Positions 50,901 through 64,000 are shown, counted from the stretch's first letter. The stretch is DNA of 64,000 nt from Agroathelia rolfsii (GCA_018343915.1 JABRWF010000001.1:5270001-5334000), one strand, 5' to 3'. Program-made: numbers and translations. Notes: generated from the sequence alone by a model not told the origin.

Positions 50901-53752
50901 GACGAGGAAGACATGATAATATATGGGCGCGTGGCAGAGTAGTGCCATGCAAAGCTCGTCGTACAGTGCCGGATGACATTACGGATCGTCTCGAGTTCCT
51001 TTTCACGGCCGAACTGAGGAATGTAAAGGAGAGCTTATTTCGGCCAATGCATTATCGTGAAAATTTCAAAGTAAACGTACAAGCGTAGATGGAATAGTGA
51101 ATTTTGAGTAACGATCATGCAGACCTAGCTCGAACCGGGGTATAAGCTATACTGCAAATGAGCATATGACGGATGACCATGGTTTTACTGTAGGAGCTTC
51201 AGACCTCTGATGAAATCTCTGTTGAAGACGAAACCGTCGCCAGCAGAAGTCTTTGGCACTCTAGTAGATCTGCCTTGAGCCCTGCAGCGCTTTGATAGCG
51301 ACTATCAGGGTCTTTTGCCACCAACTATGTTGATTGTATCCAAATATACGGATTAGCACCACAATAACCTCTACGAAAAAAGTAGCAAAAACCTTGTTAA
51401 TAATCATCGACAAAACTGGAGGTACATCTCTTCTGATCTCATGAATCAGTGGCACATTCTTGTACGGAATTGCCTGCAGCACTTCCGCCGGCTCCCCATC
51501 GAACGGCAACGCGCCGCGGCCCACCAGCACACACCAAAACATCATCCCGTAAGAATACAGGTCCGTGCGGTGGTCCTGGGTATAAATAGCCACGGCACCT
51601 GTCTGCTCCGGGCTGAGGTAGCATAAAGCCTCTTTGATCTTGATTTTATCTTCTTCTTCTTCTGCATTCATAATAAGCTCAGAGGGACCTCCGGATTTCT
51701 CAAGGTTGAGCGCGCGGTTTCCCATGTGTGCGAAGCGGACGAGGTTAGAGTGTGTGGAGACGTGAAATGCATTGGCACGGACTGCAGAGGGTGAATATGA
51801 GGAGGGTTAAGAATATGTTGGAGTTTTGGGAGGTGAGGATGTCATGGATATATACTCACTTTCTCGGTGGATGAATCCCGCTCTATTATACGAGCATCAT
51901 CATGAGTCAATTAAAACCAAAGCAAGATGCTCCAAACGTACTTGTGCAATCCTTCCAAACAATGTGTTCCCTGTATCGCGAACCTGGAAACAGAAAAGAA
52001 AAAGGTGAGGCATTTTTATGAGGAGATACAATGAAAAGATATCTCTATAGTGCCCCCGCAAAAATGTGTTACTTACTCCAAAAAAGAAGCTAGATCCATA
52101 ACCTCAAGCTCCTCCTCTTCCGCCACCATCTCATTTTCCTGATCCATCATGTTGATATCCCTAATTCAAGTAATAAAAAAGGGTTATTAATAGGAATAAG
52201 TTTTTGAAAAAATCAATGAATAAAAATCGAGATAAGAAAACCACGCACTCTTGTGACGGCGTGTTGCTACTAAACGACGGCTCTCCCAGCAGAAGTTGAT
52301 TAACTTTCGACGGGGGGTAGTATCTACCCATCAAGTTCCGGCCCGGATGAGCAAGTAGCAACACACACACACCCCCGTTCTCCTGCGGAATTATGAAGAA
52401 CTCGATGAGGCGAAGCGTGATATTGAGCGTATCGGATGAGGTTTGGAGGCGGCCTAGTCTGTGTCGGAATACATGTGGTCAATTTGCATTATTTTAGTCA
52501 TATTAGTTAAGAAATATAAGAAAAGGGCGAAAAAAAAATCTAATTTCGAGCCGTATGACGAATATAAGAAAAGGCTCGATCTGATTATAGGTATACCAGA
52601 TTCACTGCCGCGGCGCTTTTGATTCGTACTATTACCTATGCGCGTATATGCGCATTAGTCACGTGAGCAGAAGCTCAAGCAGATCCAGGGATACAGAGGA
52701 AACCATCGACAACGAGCTAATGAAAGACAGAAACAAGCTAAAAAGCCCGATAAATAATCCCGCCAAAAGCGACCCAGCCCTGGGATGTCCACCAAAGTGG
52801 TGAAACACCCAAATATGGATAGATAAATAGTCGTCATTTACGGATACGGCAGATGGATCTGTCAACGGTCTGGATCTGGAGGGGCCGCTAGCGGGGATAT
52901 ATATGCAGGGGCGCAAGACAAGAAAAAAAAATGGTCCAAAAATATGTGCACCAATCGTGTGCTAGCCCATTGGATAGCAGTAAATGTCTCCAGGGGAGCA
53001 TAACAAGATAAAACACAAAGATAAAGAAAAAAACGAATTTTTTTTTTAAAAAACGCACATATGAGCCTCGCGCTCCAGGCACAATGACCCGTTGGTCATG
53101 TTTGGCGCGATCTTGGCCAGCACGCCTGTGCCATCCTTGATGCTGTGGCCCTCGGCAAGGAGCGTCGTGCTGCCTGTGTCTTTCCATGGTACGGCCTGTT
53201 GTATGGATGATAGAAATGTCGATATTTCCAGAAAGCAAAGATGAAAGCGAGAGAGAGAGAGAGAGAGGACAGCAATTCAGAAGCAGCCAAAGAGCAATAG
53301 GCCGAGAGTAGCACCACCAACGTCAAGATCCAACCCAAAAGCCAGAGTTAAGATATTCCCATGAACAGAGACGACAAGCGAGATTAGAAAGTGATTCGCC
53401 AATTCAAAAGCAGCATCCCCCGAAGACGCATATTCCAAGAATGTACCCCAGCCCCATTCCATACGCAATAATTGATCAGGACCCGCGAACAGAAACCATC
53501 CCAAAATCAATATCACCACCGTCCCCATCAGATAGGTAGAAAACGACCCGAATTCCCCAAGTAACATCAGATTGAATGGCCATGCGAAATAAAAACATAT
53601 ATCAAGGTACGTCAACATACTACGCACCAGGATTAAAGGAGAAGAAAATCCTACTGCACCTCTTCGAATGCATACCCAGGCACGGATAATACATTATCCC
53701 GAAAGAACAGCGTCGCGGTTGAGATGCCAGCCGTGGGGTATTTACGGCGCAT
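41936..53752 (-). CDS. Group X-type hybrid histidine kinase (kinase-like, NTPase, GAF, HisKA, HATPase, two REC)
   Basis: Multidomain phosphorelay sensor like yeast Mak2/Mak3 and Candida Chk1. Start [20 protein letters not shown] at 53752; exon 1 joins in phase to [17 protein letters not shown] near 53198. Kinase-like domain to about 51250: the HRD position reads HRE (GFIHREIRANAFH) and DFG reads AHMG, so it looks inactive. NTPase: [12 protein letters not shown], Walker A GRSGTGKSS (split by an intron, 50520-50640), Walker [13 protein letters not shown] near 50020. Long helical region to about 46000. GAF about 45600-45000 ([20 protein letters not shown]). H box [11 protein letters not shown] near 44718. 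HATPase N box [15 protein letters not shown] and G boxes [16 protein letters not shown] (43905-43400). First REC 43280-43080 (FIVLDDQS), Ser/Gly linker, second REC ending at 41936 ([32 protein letters not shown]). About 35 introns. What it senses is unknown. Confidence 0.9.
53277..53627 (-). other. Hydrophobic ORF inside the first intron of the histidine kinase gene
   Basis: Open frame of 116 codons within the roughly 470-bp first intron of the kinase gene. It reads as several hydrophobic segments ([60 protein letters not shown]). It may be an unspliced-intron artefact or a nested gene on the same strand. I recognise no family. Confidence 0.25.
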
Positions 53753-54371
53753 CGTAGCTTGGGTTTGCGAGTTATATGTTTATTATGGGGCGTCGCACGC
53801 TGCAACAGTGGTGGTGGTGGTGGTAGCGCTGATAGAAATGCAATTGCCAGCAAAAAATGTCAGTAGCCGTACAGCACTAGGAATTGCTTTGCGCCGGCGA
53901 CGATGCTTGATCAGTTGGAGAGCGAAGCTGGGAGTTATAGCAGCGCTTTATTGAGCTACCAGCCAAAGCAAGCAGTCAAAGACCAGGCAGGGAAACAGGA
54001 GGCGAGGCGTGCAGCCAGTGTGCGTGCAGGATGGATGGATGGATGGATGGATAATAGGGAAAAAGCACTAGCAGCGGCTGGATATTGACTATCGTCTGTT
54101 CAGCAAGAGATCGGAGGCACGTGCACTATTATGCAAGTCTAGCCAGGCACTACTGGTTATTCCGTCATAGGACCCGGAATTACTTCGCTTATTTTCTCAT
54201 TCTTATTCTCTTCTAGTCTCAGATTGGGCCCAGGGGCAGACGATCTTGTATATATACGGTGACCAAAACTATAGAGTTACATACGGATGGCGAATGATGG
54301 AAGCTAATGCAGAAGGGAAAAAGCAGAAAAGAGAAATAGGTATGCTCGGAAAATTATGAGTTATTGTCCAA
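53753..54371. other. Intergenic between histidine kinase start and SUB2 end
   Basis: Kinase promoter region. Contains a GGT/GGT run at 53808-53826 and ATGG repeats at 54031-54052. No gene seen. Confidence 0.45.
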
Positions 54372-56541
54372 TCAGGACGTCACTGCAGTTTTACGGGAAG
54401 CATTGCTGAGTATATACACACACAATGAAGAACGACCAAACACTCACTGTACGTCGATGGATCGATATGATCGGGTAGTTCGGGTACGGCAACCTCAAAT
54501 CTAGACTGAATCACATCCATCACAGCGCGGTCGCTATCCGAAGACACAAAGGTAATGGCCAAACCCTTGGTACCGAAACGACCAGCACGACTATACAACA
54601 ATTTCATGAGATATCAGTGCATTTAAATGTTCATGCAGTGGCTTACCCAACACGGTGAAGGTAGGAGTCCGCGTCCGCAGGCGAGTCGTAATTGACGACA
54701 ATGTTGACACGTTCAACGTCAATACCGCGACCGAAAATATCGGTCGCGACAAGGATACGCTTTTCAAACTGCTTAAAAGCAGTGTACCTCGAGATACTTG
54801 ACAATACAAAATAGTCAGCGAGAGATAAGGGTAACACCTACAAATATCCATACCGTTCTTCCTGAGATAAACCTGAGTGGATAGCGATAGACGGGAAGTT
54901 ACACGTCTGAAGCAACTTATCCAATTCAATCGCACGTGGAACGGACTTGACGAAGATGACAACCTAATCGCATTGCTGTTTAGCTTATGCAAGTCGACTG
55001 ATAATGTTACAACACAAACTTGATTAAATTCCAGCGAATCAAGTAAATCGTTCAACTTGCGGTTCTTTTCCTTTTCATCCAGCTTGACGTAGTGCTGTTG
55101 GAGGCCATGGAGAGTCAATTTGGTCTCGTCGTCGACAAAGATTTCGAGGGGCTATACGATTGGCCGTACGTAAATAAAAAAAATTCTGGAGTTAGAGGAA
55201 ATGAGTCACTCACGTTGGCCATAAACTTCTTGCACGTCGTACGGATTTCCTTGGCCAGTGTGGCACTGAACATCATCACTTGCTTGTGGTGCGGTGTTGC
55301 CCTAAAGATTTCCTGGACATCGCGGCGCATGTCTGGTAGAAGAGACGAGGGGAAGAGATCGAGGTCGTTAGATGACACGTCAAGGAAGCGTGACGAGAGA
55401 AAGATGAAAGGGAAGGGCTAGACAAATTTCAAGGTATCTCTCTCCCGTGTGTATTTGAAAAAAGAAACCAAGGCACGGGGGTTTGTACGCGTCCTCGAAC
55501 ACTGATGGCAGGCCAATCATCCTCCGGATCCCTCAAGATCGAGTTGCGGGAGCAATGGATACTGAAACCCACCACTCCCTAAGCTCGGGTTTCGTGTCGT
55601 TGATTGCTCTTTAGCCAGACTCTCGTCCCGAACAATGGATCGAAAAACCGCCTCCGATGGTGTTATTACCCACAAGTGGCAGAGACAATGATATACGGCC
55701 ACCCGTAAAGCCAAAGAATATTTCTCATACAAAGAGAGTAGGAGGGTGTGGGGAGTGTAGATGACGCGAGCCGTATTGAGACTAACCGAGCTGTTCGAGC
55801 ATCTTGTCACATTCGTCGAGCACAAAATGCTTCACATTCGACGCGTTAAGCGCCTTGTCGCGCACAAGCGCATTGAGCCGACCGGGCGTGGCGACGACGA
55901 TATGGGGGCACTTGGACTTGTCCTTGAGAGCCTCAATATCCTTGGACATGGGCATACCGCCGTAGAACGTGCAAACGCGCACGTCGGGCATGTACTTGGC
56001 GAAACGCGTGTACTCGTTCTTGATCTGGTACGCGAGCTCGCGCGTGTGGCAGAGCACGATGACCGAGATCTCGCCATCGACAATCTCGACTTGCTGCAGC
56101 GTCGCCAGGACGAAGACGGCCGTCTTGCCGTGTCCCGACTTAGCCTGGCAGAGCACGTCCATGCCGAGCACAGCCTGCGGAATACACTCTTGTTGGACTG
56201 TGCGCAAGATGTGAGCAACAAAGAACACGAAAATAAATGGATGAAAGAGGGAAAAAGCTGACCTTCCGAGGGATGCTCAAAGCCCAGGTCGCTGATAGCA
56301 CGTATCAGCTCAGCCTTGAGCAGGAAATCACTGTTAATTTGATCAAAACCTTTGTCAAAAACTTCTTCTTGCACTTTACATCGCATATTCACGCGACTTA
56401 CCGGAAACCAGTCGAGTGTATACCCGTCGTCTTTGCAGGCGCAGCCGCGTCTTTGCCGTTGCCAGCAGCAGCGGCACCATTGGTGGCCACAACGTCGTGC
56501 TCGTCCTCGTAGTCGATGAGCTCCTCCTGGTCGTTGGACAT
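54372..56541 (-). CDS. SUB2: ATP-dependent RNA helicase SUB2/UAP56 (DECD box)
   Basis: Spliceosome and TREX mRNA-export helicase, nuclear. Start [16 protein letters not shown] at 56541. Q motif [15 protein letters not shown], Walker [35 protein letters not shown], motif II DECDKML (DECD rather than DEAD, diagnostic of SUB2), SAT in [16 protein letters not shown], then lobe 2 with [43 protein letters not shown] and HRVGRAGRFG. The last exon is tiny (54372-54382) and adds MTS after DPSTY, giving the usual basidiomycete end. The intron after [10 protein letters not shown] is long, about 450 bp (55340-55790). The SGHGKT loop has His where Met is common in animal UAP56. Divergent from DIC1 with about 500 bp between starts. 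Confidence 0.95.
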
Positions 56542-57043
56542 TTTTGACGGGTAAGATAGAGAAAAAGTACAGGAAGAAGAGGGTGAGAAAGAGCAGGGGC
56601 AGGTATGAGGAGCAGCAAGCAAGCAGGCAAATGCAACACCAGCAACACAAACATACGCAAGCAACAAAAGCGGAGCGCGAATCAGCAGCTTCAGACTCCG
56701 ATAGCACAGCCACTCAGTCGGCTCCGTGCCTTGGTCACATGATAATGGGCCAATTGCTATACGGGAATTCGAAGCAGTTGGAGTGCATACCATTGCGTAC
56801 TTGTGCACTATATAGGTAGCATACCACTTACTAGTTGTATCCATGTACATAGCTCGTTGGACTCATATGATAATAGACACACTAGCTGATCTGCCGCGCT
56901 GATGACGACAACCGGATGCGGCAGCCAGGGGCCGGAGCAGCCGTCCAATTGCCGTTGGAAAATCGATTTCGAGTTGTTTCTGCGAGGCGCTGCAGTGAAA
57001 CAACACTCTTCGTTTGTTCCCTCTATACCCTTTACAGGCCATC
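56542..57043. promoter_or_regulatory. Divergent promoter region of SUB2 and DIC1
   Basis: The two ATGs face away from each other across about 500 bp. CT-rich on the SUB2 side (minus strand, 56560-56700). I see no convincing TATA box. Confidence 0.5.
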
Positions 57044-58561
57044 ATGGCCAATCAGTCTTATCCGTTCTGGTGTGTAGCGTCTCCTGTTTTGCTTCATGGT
57101 GATATCTAATTCTTGCCTTGCAGGCTAGGAGGTAAGCATTTGTTGCCAGGCATGGAACAAATGCCGCAATATTTGGCGCTCCAATATTATGCGATAGTAC
57201 TGACGTCGATTTGCACTATATTCGCGTCCAGGCGTAGCTGCGTCTAGTATGCAAATCCTAGCCTCTATTGCTTATCGAAACTCAGTACTCACATTCGTCC
57301 AGTGGCAGCGTCATGTACACACCCTCTTGACCTTGCCAAAGTGTCAGTTCCGTCTATTTCGGAGAAGACTACCGACGACTGCATACTTACACTCCCTTCC
57401 CCCGTCGCGCAATGACAGACGGATGCAGACAATCAAACCACCCCCAGGCATGAAACCATCCACGCTCTTCACCATCCGCACCTCGATCGCACAATGGGGC
57501 CTGCGGAGCTTGTACACTGGCCTCAGCGCCTCTCTTCTCCGCCAAATGACCTATTCGCTCGTTCGCATTGGTTCTTATGAGGAGATGAAGAGGCGCATGA
57601 AGCAATCCGGCAACGCTAGCACGACAAAATTGCTCGCCGCTGCTAGTCTCGCTGGTGGCCTGGGCGGTATCGCTGGTAATCCCGCAGGTGCGTTGTCTGG
57701 GCCCTCGGTGCGCAGGGACGAAATACTAATCAAGTAACCGGTAGACATTTTGCTTGTTCGCATGACAAGCGATCCAGCCAAGCCCCCTGAAAAGCGATAC
57801 AATTACTCTAACGCCCTTAGCGGACTTATTAGTCTTGTGAAAGAGGAGGGTGTTAGGGGACTGGCTCGTGGTCTAGGTGCTAACACTGTAAGTGCGCCCA
57901 ATCTAGGTATATTCTACAATCGTTACTCATCTGTGCAAACCAAGACTCGAGCCATCTTGATGAATGTAAGACTCTCTCAATTGACTATCTGTCCTGCTTT
58001 TCTGAGCTTTTGCAGGCATCGCAAGTAGGTAGCTACGACTACTTCAAATCCTTCCTTCTCAAGACCACTATCCCCGTCATCGACTACAAATTACACGATG
58101 GTCTCCTCCTGCATGCAGTAGCAAGTCTCGCAGCAGGCACGTTTGCAACTAGTAAGCACCCCATGTCATCTTTTCCTGCTCTCGTGGGCTATATTTGCTG
58201 ACCCAATTTCAGCCGTCTGCTCCCCAGCGGATGTCATGAAATCCCGACTCATGTCTTCGGTGCGCAACATTTTTTCTTAATTCATTTTATTTCAAACCTT
58301 AATCACATACACTACTATGATGTAGTCTGGAAATCGCTCATTCTTGGACGTCTTCAAATACTCTCTTCAGAAAGAAGGCCCTGCATTCCTGTTCAAAGGC
58401 TGGACACCTGCATTTATCCGTCTTGGCCCCAACACCGTTCTTTTGTTTGTTTTCTTTGAGGTATTATCGCATTCTGTTTCTTGGGCCTTAATGATTCTAA
58501 TGATTGGCTTGTGTAACAGCAACTTAAGTCCGTCTGGGCTAAGATCCCCTCCCCGCCATAG
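57044..58561 (+). CDS. DIC1: Mitochondrial dicarboxylate carrier
   Basis: Inner-membrane antiporter exchanging dicarboxylates for phosphate. Eleven exons, several very small: 57044-57069, 57124-57131 (8 nt), 57232-57246 (15 nt), 57303-57342, 57419-57687, 57746-57887, 57945-57965 (21 nt), 58016-58151, 58213-58259, 58326-58460, 58520-58561. Together they give LGGVAASMAASCTHPLDLAK with the first mitochondrial-carrier signature PxDxxKxR (PLDLAKVRMQ). The second repeat has NPAGDILLVRM, with the motif degenerate as in Dic1, and the third SPADVMKSRLM. Other landmarks are LYTGLSASLLRQMTYS, VGSYDYFK and FLFKGWTPAFIRLGPNTVL. It ends QLKSVWAKIPSPP. About 300 residues, six TM helices expected. The short N-terminus MANQSYPFW suggests no cleaved presequence. 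Confidence 0.92.
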
Positions 58562-59429
58562 AGACCTTGATTTCACATCTTAGACCTAGAGTTTTACACA
58601 TGCACATACAGTCTAGATCTGCCAGGAGGCACTACACTCACTTACAGTAGACACAAGCACTCGCCATTTACCTCTACCACTTCCATCCACTTTCCATCTT
58701 TTCCTGATTCACTGAAGAATCGTGTACACATATCCATCTCCTCCGCTGCCGTCTCTTTTTTGTTTTCATTTTCTAATGAGCATGCTCCGACAAGCAGTTA
58801 GATGACATTAAATGCTTTTTTTCTTCATCATCTCTTTCTTACCCTTTTCTTTGTCTTCTTTCTTAGAAAACAGACAATTGTCCTGTCCGTACTATATCTC
58901 ATCCACCGTTTTTCTATATTCCAACTTACACCTCTTTGAGTTTGACTCCAAGTCTTTGATTGATTAGCCCCCTTTTACATTGTCTTTTCCAGCCTACATT
59001 TCTTTTCTGCAACACCTTGACCACCTTCATCCACTATTTTTCCTCTCATTCTTATTTCTGGTGATACAATCTCCCTTTCTATCCATGCTCCTTACTACCA
59101 ATTGTAGGCGTTCGGAACAGAATTGAAAAAAAATGGAGAAAATACTAAGACCAAGAGATTAGCTGACGCTCTAGTTTCTACTAGTGATCGAAAAAAGTTC
59201 AGGCATAGCATAAATTCGCTGATTCCACCTATTTCCACACCGTTCTTCTCAAATAAAAATTTACGTAGTAGTTTTCAAGTGCTCTCCAGAGCTATGTATA
59301 GTTAGTTTTACATGAATCCTATTGGTTAGCGATTTTGAGCATATATGTGGATAGAGTGTATACGTCAGAAAACAAACTTTACAGTCCCAGATTTTTTTTT
59401 TTTTTTTTGAAAATATCTTCCCTGAAAGG
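58562..59429. other. Intergenic, pyrimidine-rich
   Basis: 58640-59080 is strongly CT-rich on the plus strand. A 60-codon ORF at 59123-59305 has no recognised domain. Confidence 0.4.
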
Positions 59430-59645
59430 TATATTCTGAGGACATGATGCTGATAAAAAGAAAATCCCACGACATAAAAAATATCTGGCGAGGTTATAGA
59501 AATTCTGAAAATTGACAGTTCTTAATACAATCATATAGGCTGGCCCGAAAAAGCGGCAAAAACCATCAACTTCCAGAATTTCTATAACCTCACCAGATAT
59601 TTTTCATGTCATGGAATTCTTTATCAGCATATCCTCAGTATATAC
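59430..59645. repeat. Fold-back repeat abutting the LINE tail
   Basis: Left arm about 59430-59510 and right arm about 59571-59645 are inverted copies with small indels: TATCTGGCGAGGTTATAGAAA pairs with TTTCTATAACCTCACCAGATA-type sequence. Spacer 59511-59570. The right arm ends directly at the T run that is the poly(A) tail of the LINE. Confidence 0.65.
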
Positions 59646-61130
59646 TTTTTTTTTATTTTTTTATTTTTTTACATTTATATACCACATCATGTATTAAAAA
59701 TAAATTATGGTGTTATAAAGGCTAGTGTAGGTTATGCAGTATAGGGAAGTATGGAGTGTAGTGGCATAGAGGTTATTATAATGGAGATACTGGAAAGGTT
59801 AGCAGACCAGATAATTGTGTTGAGGTAATTGATGAAATAGGAGGGGAGGGGTAAATATATAGTTAAAGATTGGGGGGTGTTAACAAACAAATTTCCTTCT
59901 TTGGTGGAAAAATTGAGGGCATTTTTATTGTAGGGTTGATCTAGCAATTTTTGTAAAGGCATTTGAGCCCAATACAAACTTTGTTAGTGCTATAAGGCCT
60001 TTGTGTATACTGAGGATAATTGGGGAGGAGAGGCTACTAGAGGCCTTAATAATGTGGTCATGTGTTTGGAAAGTAGTGTTGTTGCATGGGCATAGGACTA
60101 ATTCAGAGGGAATGAAGCCAGCATAGTAGTTACCTCTAAAGCCATGGCCTAGGATAGTTTGGATTATTTGGGTGTGTATATCCTGATGGCCATTAAAGTT
60201 GTAGTGGAAAGGGGTGAGTTTAGTGGAAGGTGGTGTGTGAAGAGCTTTAGCAGCTAGGTTATTATGGGGAAGGGTAGCCTATTCTGAGTGCCAATCTTTA
60301 AGTGTGGTGGCTTTGGCTTCCTTGCATGCCCATGATATAGATGCATGGAATATAGGGTTGGCACCTTCTCTTGCAGCTTCTTTTGCAAGTGTATCGACGT
60401 GGTTATTGCCTCGGATTTCCTGGTACCCTGGGATCCATTGAATTGTAATTTTGCATTGGGGTAGTTTATTGAGGATCTTGTCTACTTTTTTGCAGAAAAG
60501 GATGGAACAGATTTGGGCTGGGTGGGCTGGGATGTCTATAATTGTTGAAATTGCCAATTGATTATCAGCGAGGAAGAGAATGTGTGAGAGCAGTGGATAT
60601 TTGTTTGCGTAGGCCACTGCAGCTCTTATGCCACTGGCTAGGGCAAGCATTTCTGCATTATAGATGCCTGCATGTTTGCCCATGCCTGAGGTCCCAGAGC
60701 TTATCTCAAGACCCTTGTGAAAGGCGGCATATGTTAAAATACGACGAGCGACGACGATGAGCAGCGGTCGACACAAAGAATTGTATTCCGCTTGTCTACT
60801 TGTACATCGTTGTACGTAGTTAAACGGATAGTAAACAGGAATGTAAACTATCGTAAATATAAAGGCAGAATCATGTGACCCGGCACATGGATCACATATT
60901 CTAACAGCATAGGCTGCTCCTGCTTGCTTATGGCCATGGTAGGGTAGTCTAGAACTGTCCGTAAAGATGAGCAGTGTTGATTCATCTATCATATATTGCT
61001 GGACTTTGTTCTTTAGATCTTCGATATATTTCCTCCGAGCAGATGTTGAAAGGTTGCAGTTAGGGGTCTGAGTTAAGAGGCGGTTTCCCCGGGAGTAGTG
61101 TTGAAGCCATGGAGGGGAGTGGTATGGTAT
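59646..61130 (-). mobile_element. 5'-truncated LINE with RNase H domain
   Basis: Minus-strand element. Its poly(A) tail is the interrupted T run 59646-59670. The 3' signature TACATGATGTGGTATATAAA lies just inside it and the C-terminal part of the pol ORF is upstream at 60279-60992. The 3' region matches 63780-63969 over about 190 bp. 5' sequence beyond the RNase H domain is not recognisable past about 61130. RNase H at the C-terminus is typical of the I and Tad-like clades. Confidence 0.8.
60279..60992 (-). pseudogene. LINE RNase H domain, partial
   Basis: C-terminal RNase H of a non-LTR retrotransposon pol. All four acidic positions are visible: Asp in LLIFTDSSRLP, Glu in GIYNAEMLALASGI, Asp in LFLADNQLAIS, and the last Asp in NNHVDTLAKEA. 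Between GAAYAVRI and FHKGLEISSG the ORF carries about 55 extra codons (about 60735-60900), Cys- and Arg-containing, without similarity to RNase H. It remains open, so the segment was inserted or is specific to this copy. Reverse transcriptase is absent, so the gene is partial. Confidence 0.75.
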
Positions 61131-62047
61131 GGGAAGGTGCGTTCTGCATTTGGTGGGTAGGTTGCGTCATGAGTTTCTTGATCGTCATAATCGGTCGATC
61201 CCATGAGCACATGATCACTACGACAAAGAAGCATTCAAAGATGTTGCGTAGCGCTATAAGCGCATGGTGCGAGCCAAATCAAGATATCGGGGGGGGGGGG
61301 GCGTACAAGCGTTTAGCCTCATGGATTGCATTCAAAGAAGAAGAAAAGTGGATTGCACTGCCTGATTGCCAGTGGTTATACTATCCGAAATTGCTCTTTA
61401 AAGAAGGCTCAGGATCCGTTACATGGTTCGAAAAAGCGTGAATTAACCTGCTAATTTGTTTAAGCGCAAATAAGTGCTGAAATAAAATGAAGGCGCCGTC
61501 GAATGTTTAGCGAGGTGTTTATGATTAACGCCCAAGGATCGCAACTGTAGGTTAAGTCAGAGCCAGCGTTCACGGATCATTCCATTTATACCAGAGGACA
61601 GTGACCTTGCGAAGTTAATCCTAGGGAAGATAATCAACCGGCGCCAGTGTTCTTTTCTTTTTGGAGTACCAAAGACAAGTACTAGGTACTACTAGTAGTA
61701 CTAGTGGTAAATGAGCAACACTTACTTCCTTGAGCGTGTTGAACTAGCGAACAGTCAATATGGCCTTATGATAATCTTGTTTTGAGTTAAGAGCTTGTTT
61801 TTTCCAGAAAATATACTGCTTGCCACTGGGCTATCAACAAAAGATCGATTCACATTGCACACAATACATTTGCACAAATTTTCATTTATATACTATTTCT
61901 CTCACTTCGGCAGCAATTCAAATCCAACACCCCATACAAGCTAACACATGGCAAAAACCGCTGGCACGGATTCATCACTGGCAGAGACCTATTCAGACGT
62001 CAGGTCAAAACTGGGATCAGTTCAAAATATAGAGGTTTTATTACTTT
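61131..62047. other. Intergenic, no gene supported
   Basis: A 110-codon plus-strand ORF (61109-61441) ends LLFKEGSGSVTWFEKA and overlaps the LINE edge. It contains a G run at 61289-61298 and I cannot assign it. The rest is lectin 3' flank. Confidence 0.4.
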
Positions 62048-63779
<1,732 letters not shown>

Positions 63780-63969
63780 TATATACCTCTCCTCTCCCCA
63801 CTTCGTTACTTACCACAATACAATCAACTGGTTTGTTAACCTTTCGTCACAATACCCCTTATGCCACTATACACCAGACTTCCCTATTCCGCGTAACTTG
63901 CACTATAGCCCTTATTACACCGTATTTTGTTTTTAGTATATGATGCGGTATATAAACGTAAAAAAAAAC
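63780..63969 (+). mobile_element. LINE 3' end with short poly(A)
   Basis: Plus strand. Ends ATATGATGCGGTATATAAACG followed by nine A. Contains TATGCCACTATACACCAGACT and CTTCCCTATT found in the minus-strand copy at 59700-59780. Non-coding 3' region only. Confidence 0.75.
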
Positions 63970-64000
63970 TTAAGGCACGTGATGACCGTGAAGCTATGCT

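Noticed and set aside
55761..56261. 166-codon plus-strand ORF
   Set aside because: Antisense of the SUB2 core exon, which has all helicase motifs.
56376..56713. 293-codon and 94-codon alternative-frame ORFs over the SUB2 start
   Set aside because: Frame-shifted readings of SUB2 exons and their introns.
61109..61441. 110-codon plus-strand ORF as a gene
   Set aside because: Overlaps the LINE boundary, crosses a G homopolymer, and no family is recognised; kept only as a note in the intergenic entry.

Overview
The window is nuclear DNA of a filamentous basidiomycete, most likely an Agaricomycete. Genes are dense and broken by many short GT-AG introns. The family set fits: a fruit-body lectin, TPR-CHAT and caspase-domain relics, a group X hybrid histidine kinase, GH5 and GH16 glucanases. 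A Rhizoctonia/Ceratobasidium-type genome is my best guess from the family mix, but it is an inference; no rRNA or other barcode is present.

Layout. 1-6076 is a nest of transposons: a decayed copia-type element with about 400-bp LTRs, a Tc1/mariner element with 211-bp inverted repeats inserted in one LTR, and a LINE 3' end. 6677-7858 is an unrecognised, possibly broken gene, and 8676-10074 a seven-TM-type membrane protein. 10673-14091 (+) encodes an RSC1/2-like bromodomain-BAH protein and 17662-22268 (-) an ISWI remodelling ATPase. Two inverted paralogs of unknown function lie at 14952-15953 (-) and 25909-26802 (+). Their homology includes the promoters and 3' flanks, and they bracket ISWI and a TPR-CHAT pseudogene (22860-25086). 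28262-30570 is a caspase-domain gene with in-frame stops.

33511-35416 is a GH5 exo-beta-1,3-glucanase and 39289-41225 a secreted GH16 beta-glucanase, with a gene-poor, repeat-rich stretch on either side of the GH5 gene. 41936-53752 (-) is one very large hybrid histidine kinase with a degenerate kinase domain, an AAA-type NTPase, a helical region, GAF, HisKA, HATPase and two receiver domains. It is followed by SUB2 (54372-56541, -), the divergently transcribed mitochondrial dicarboxylate carrier DIC1 (57044-58561, +), a 5'-truncated LINE with an RNase H domain (59646-61130, -), a 142-aa fruit-body lectin (62048-62476, -) and another LINE 3' end at the right edge.

How the genes relate: RSC and ISWI both act on nucleosomes, SUB2 in splicing and mRNA export, the kinase in phosphorelay signalling, and the two glucanases on fungal wall beta-glucan. 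There is no operon-like arrangement. The most unusual content is structural: the inverted paralog pair with conserved promoters, three fold-back elements (25511-25747, 32086-32267, 59430-59645), a short TGTCGCA-ended repeat family, and tRNA-like hairpins beside LINE tails.
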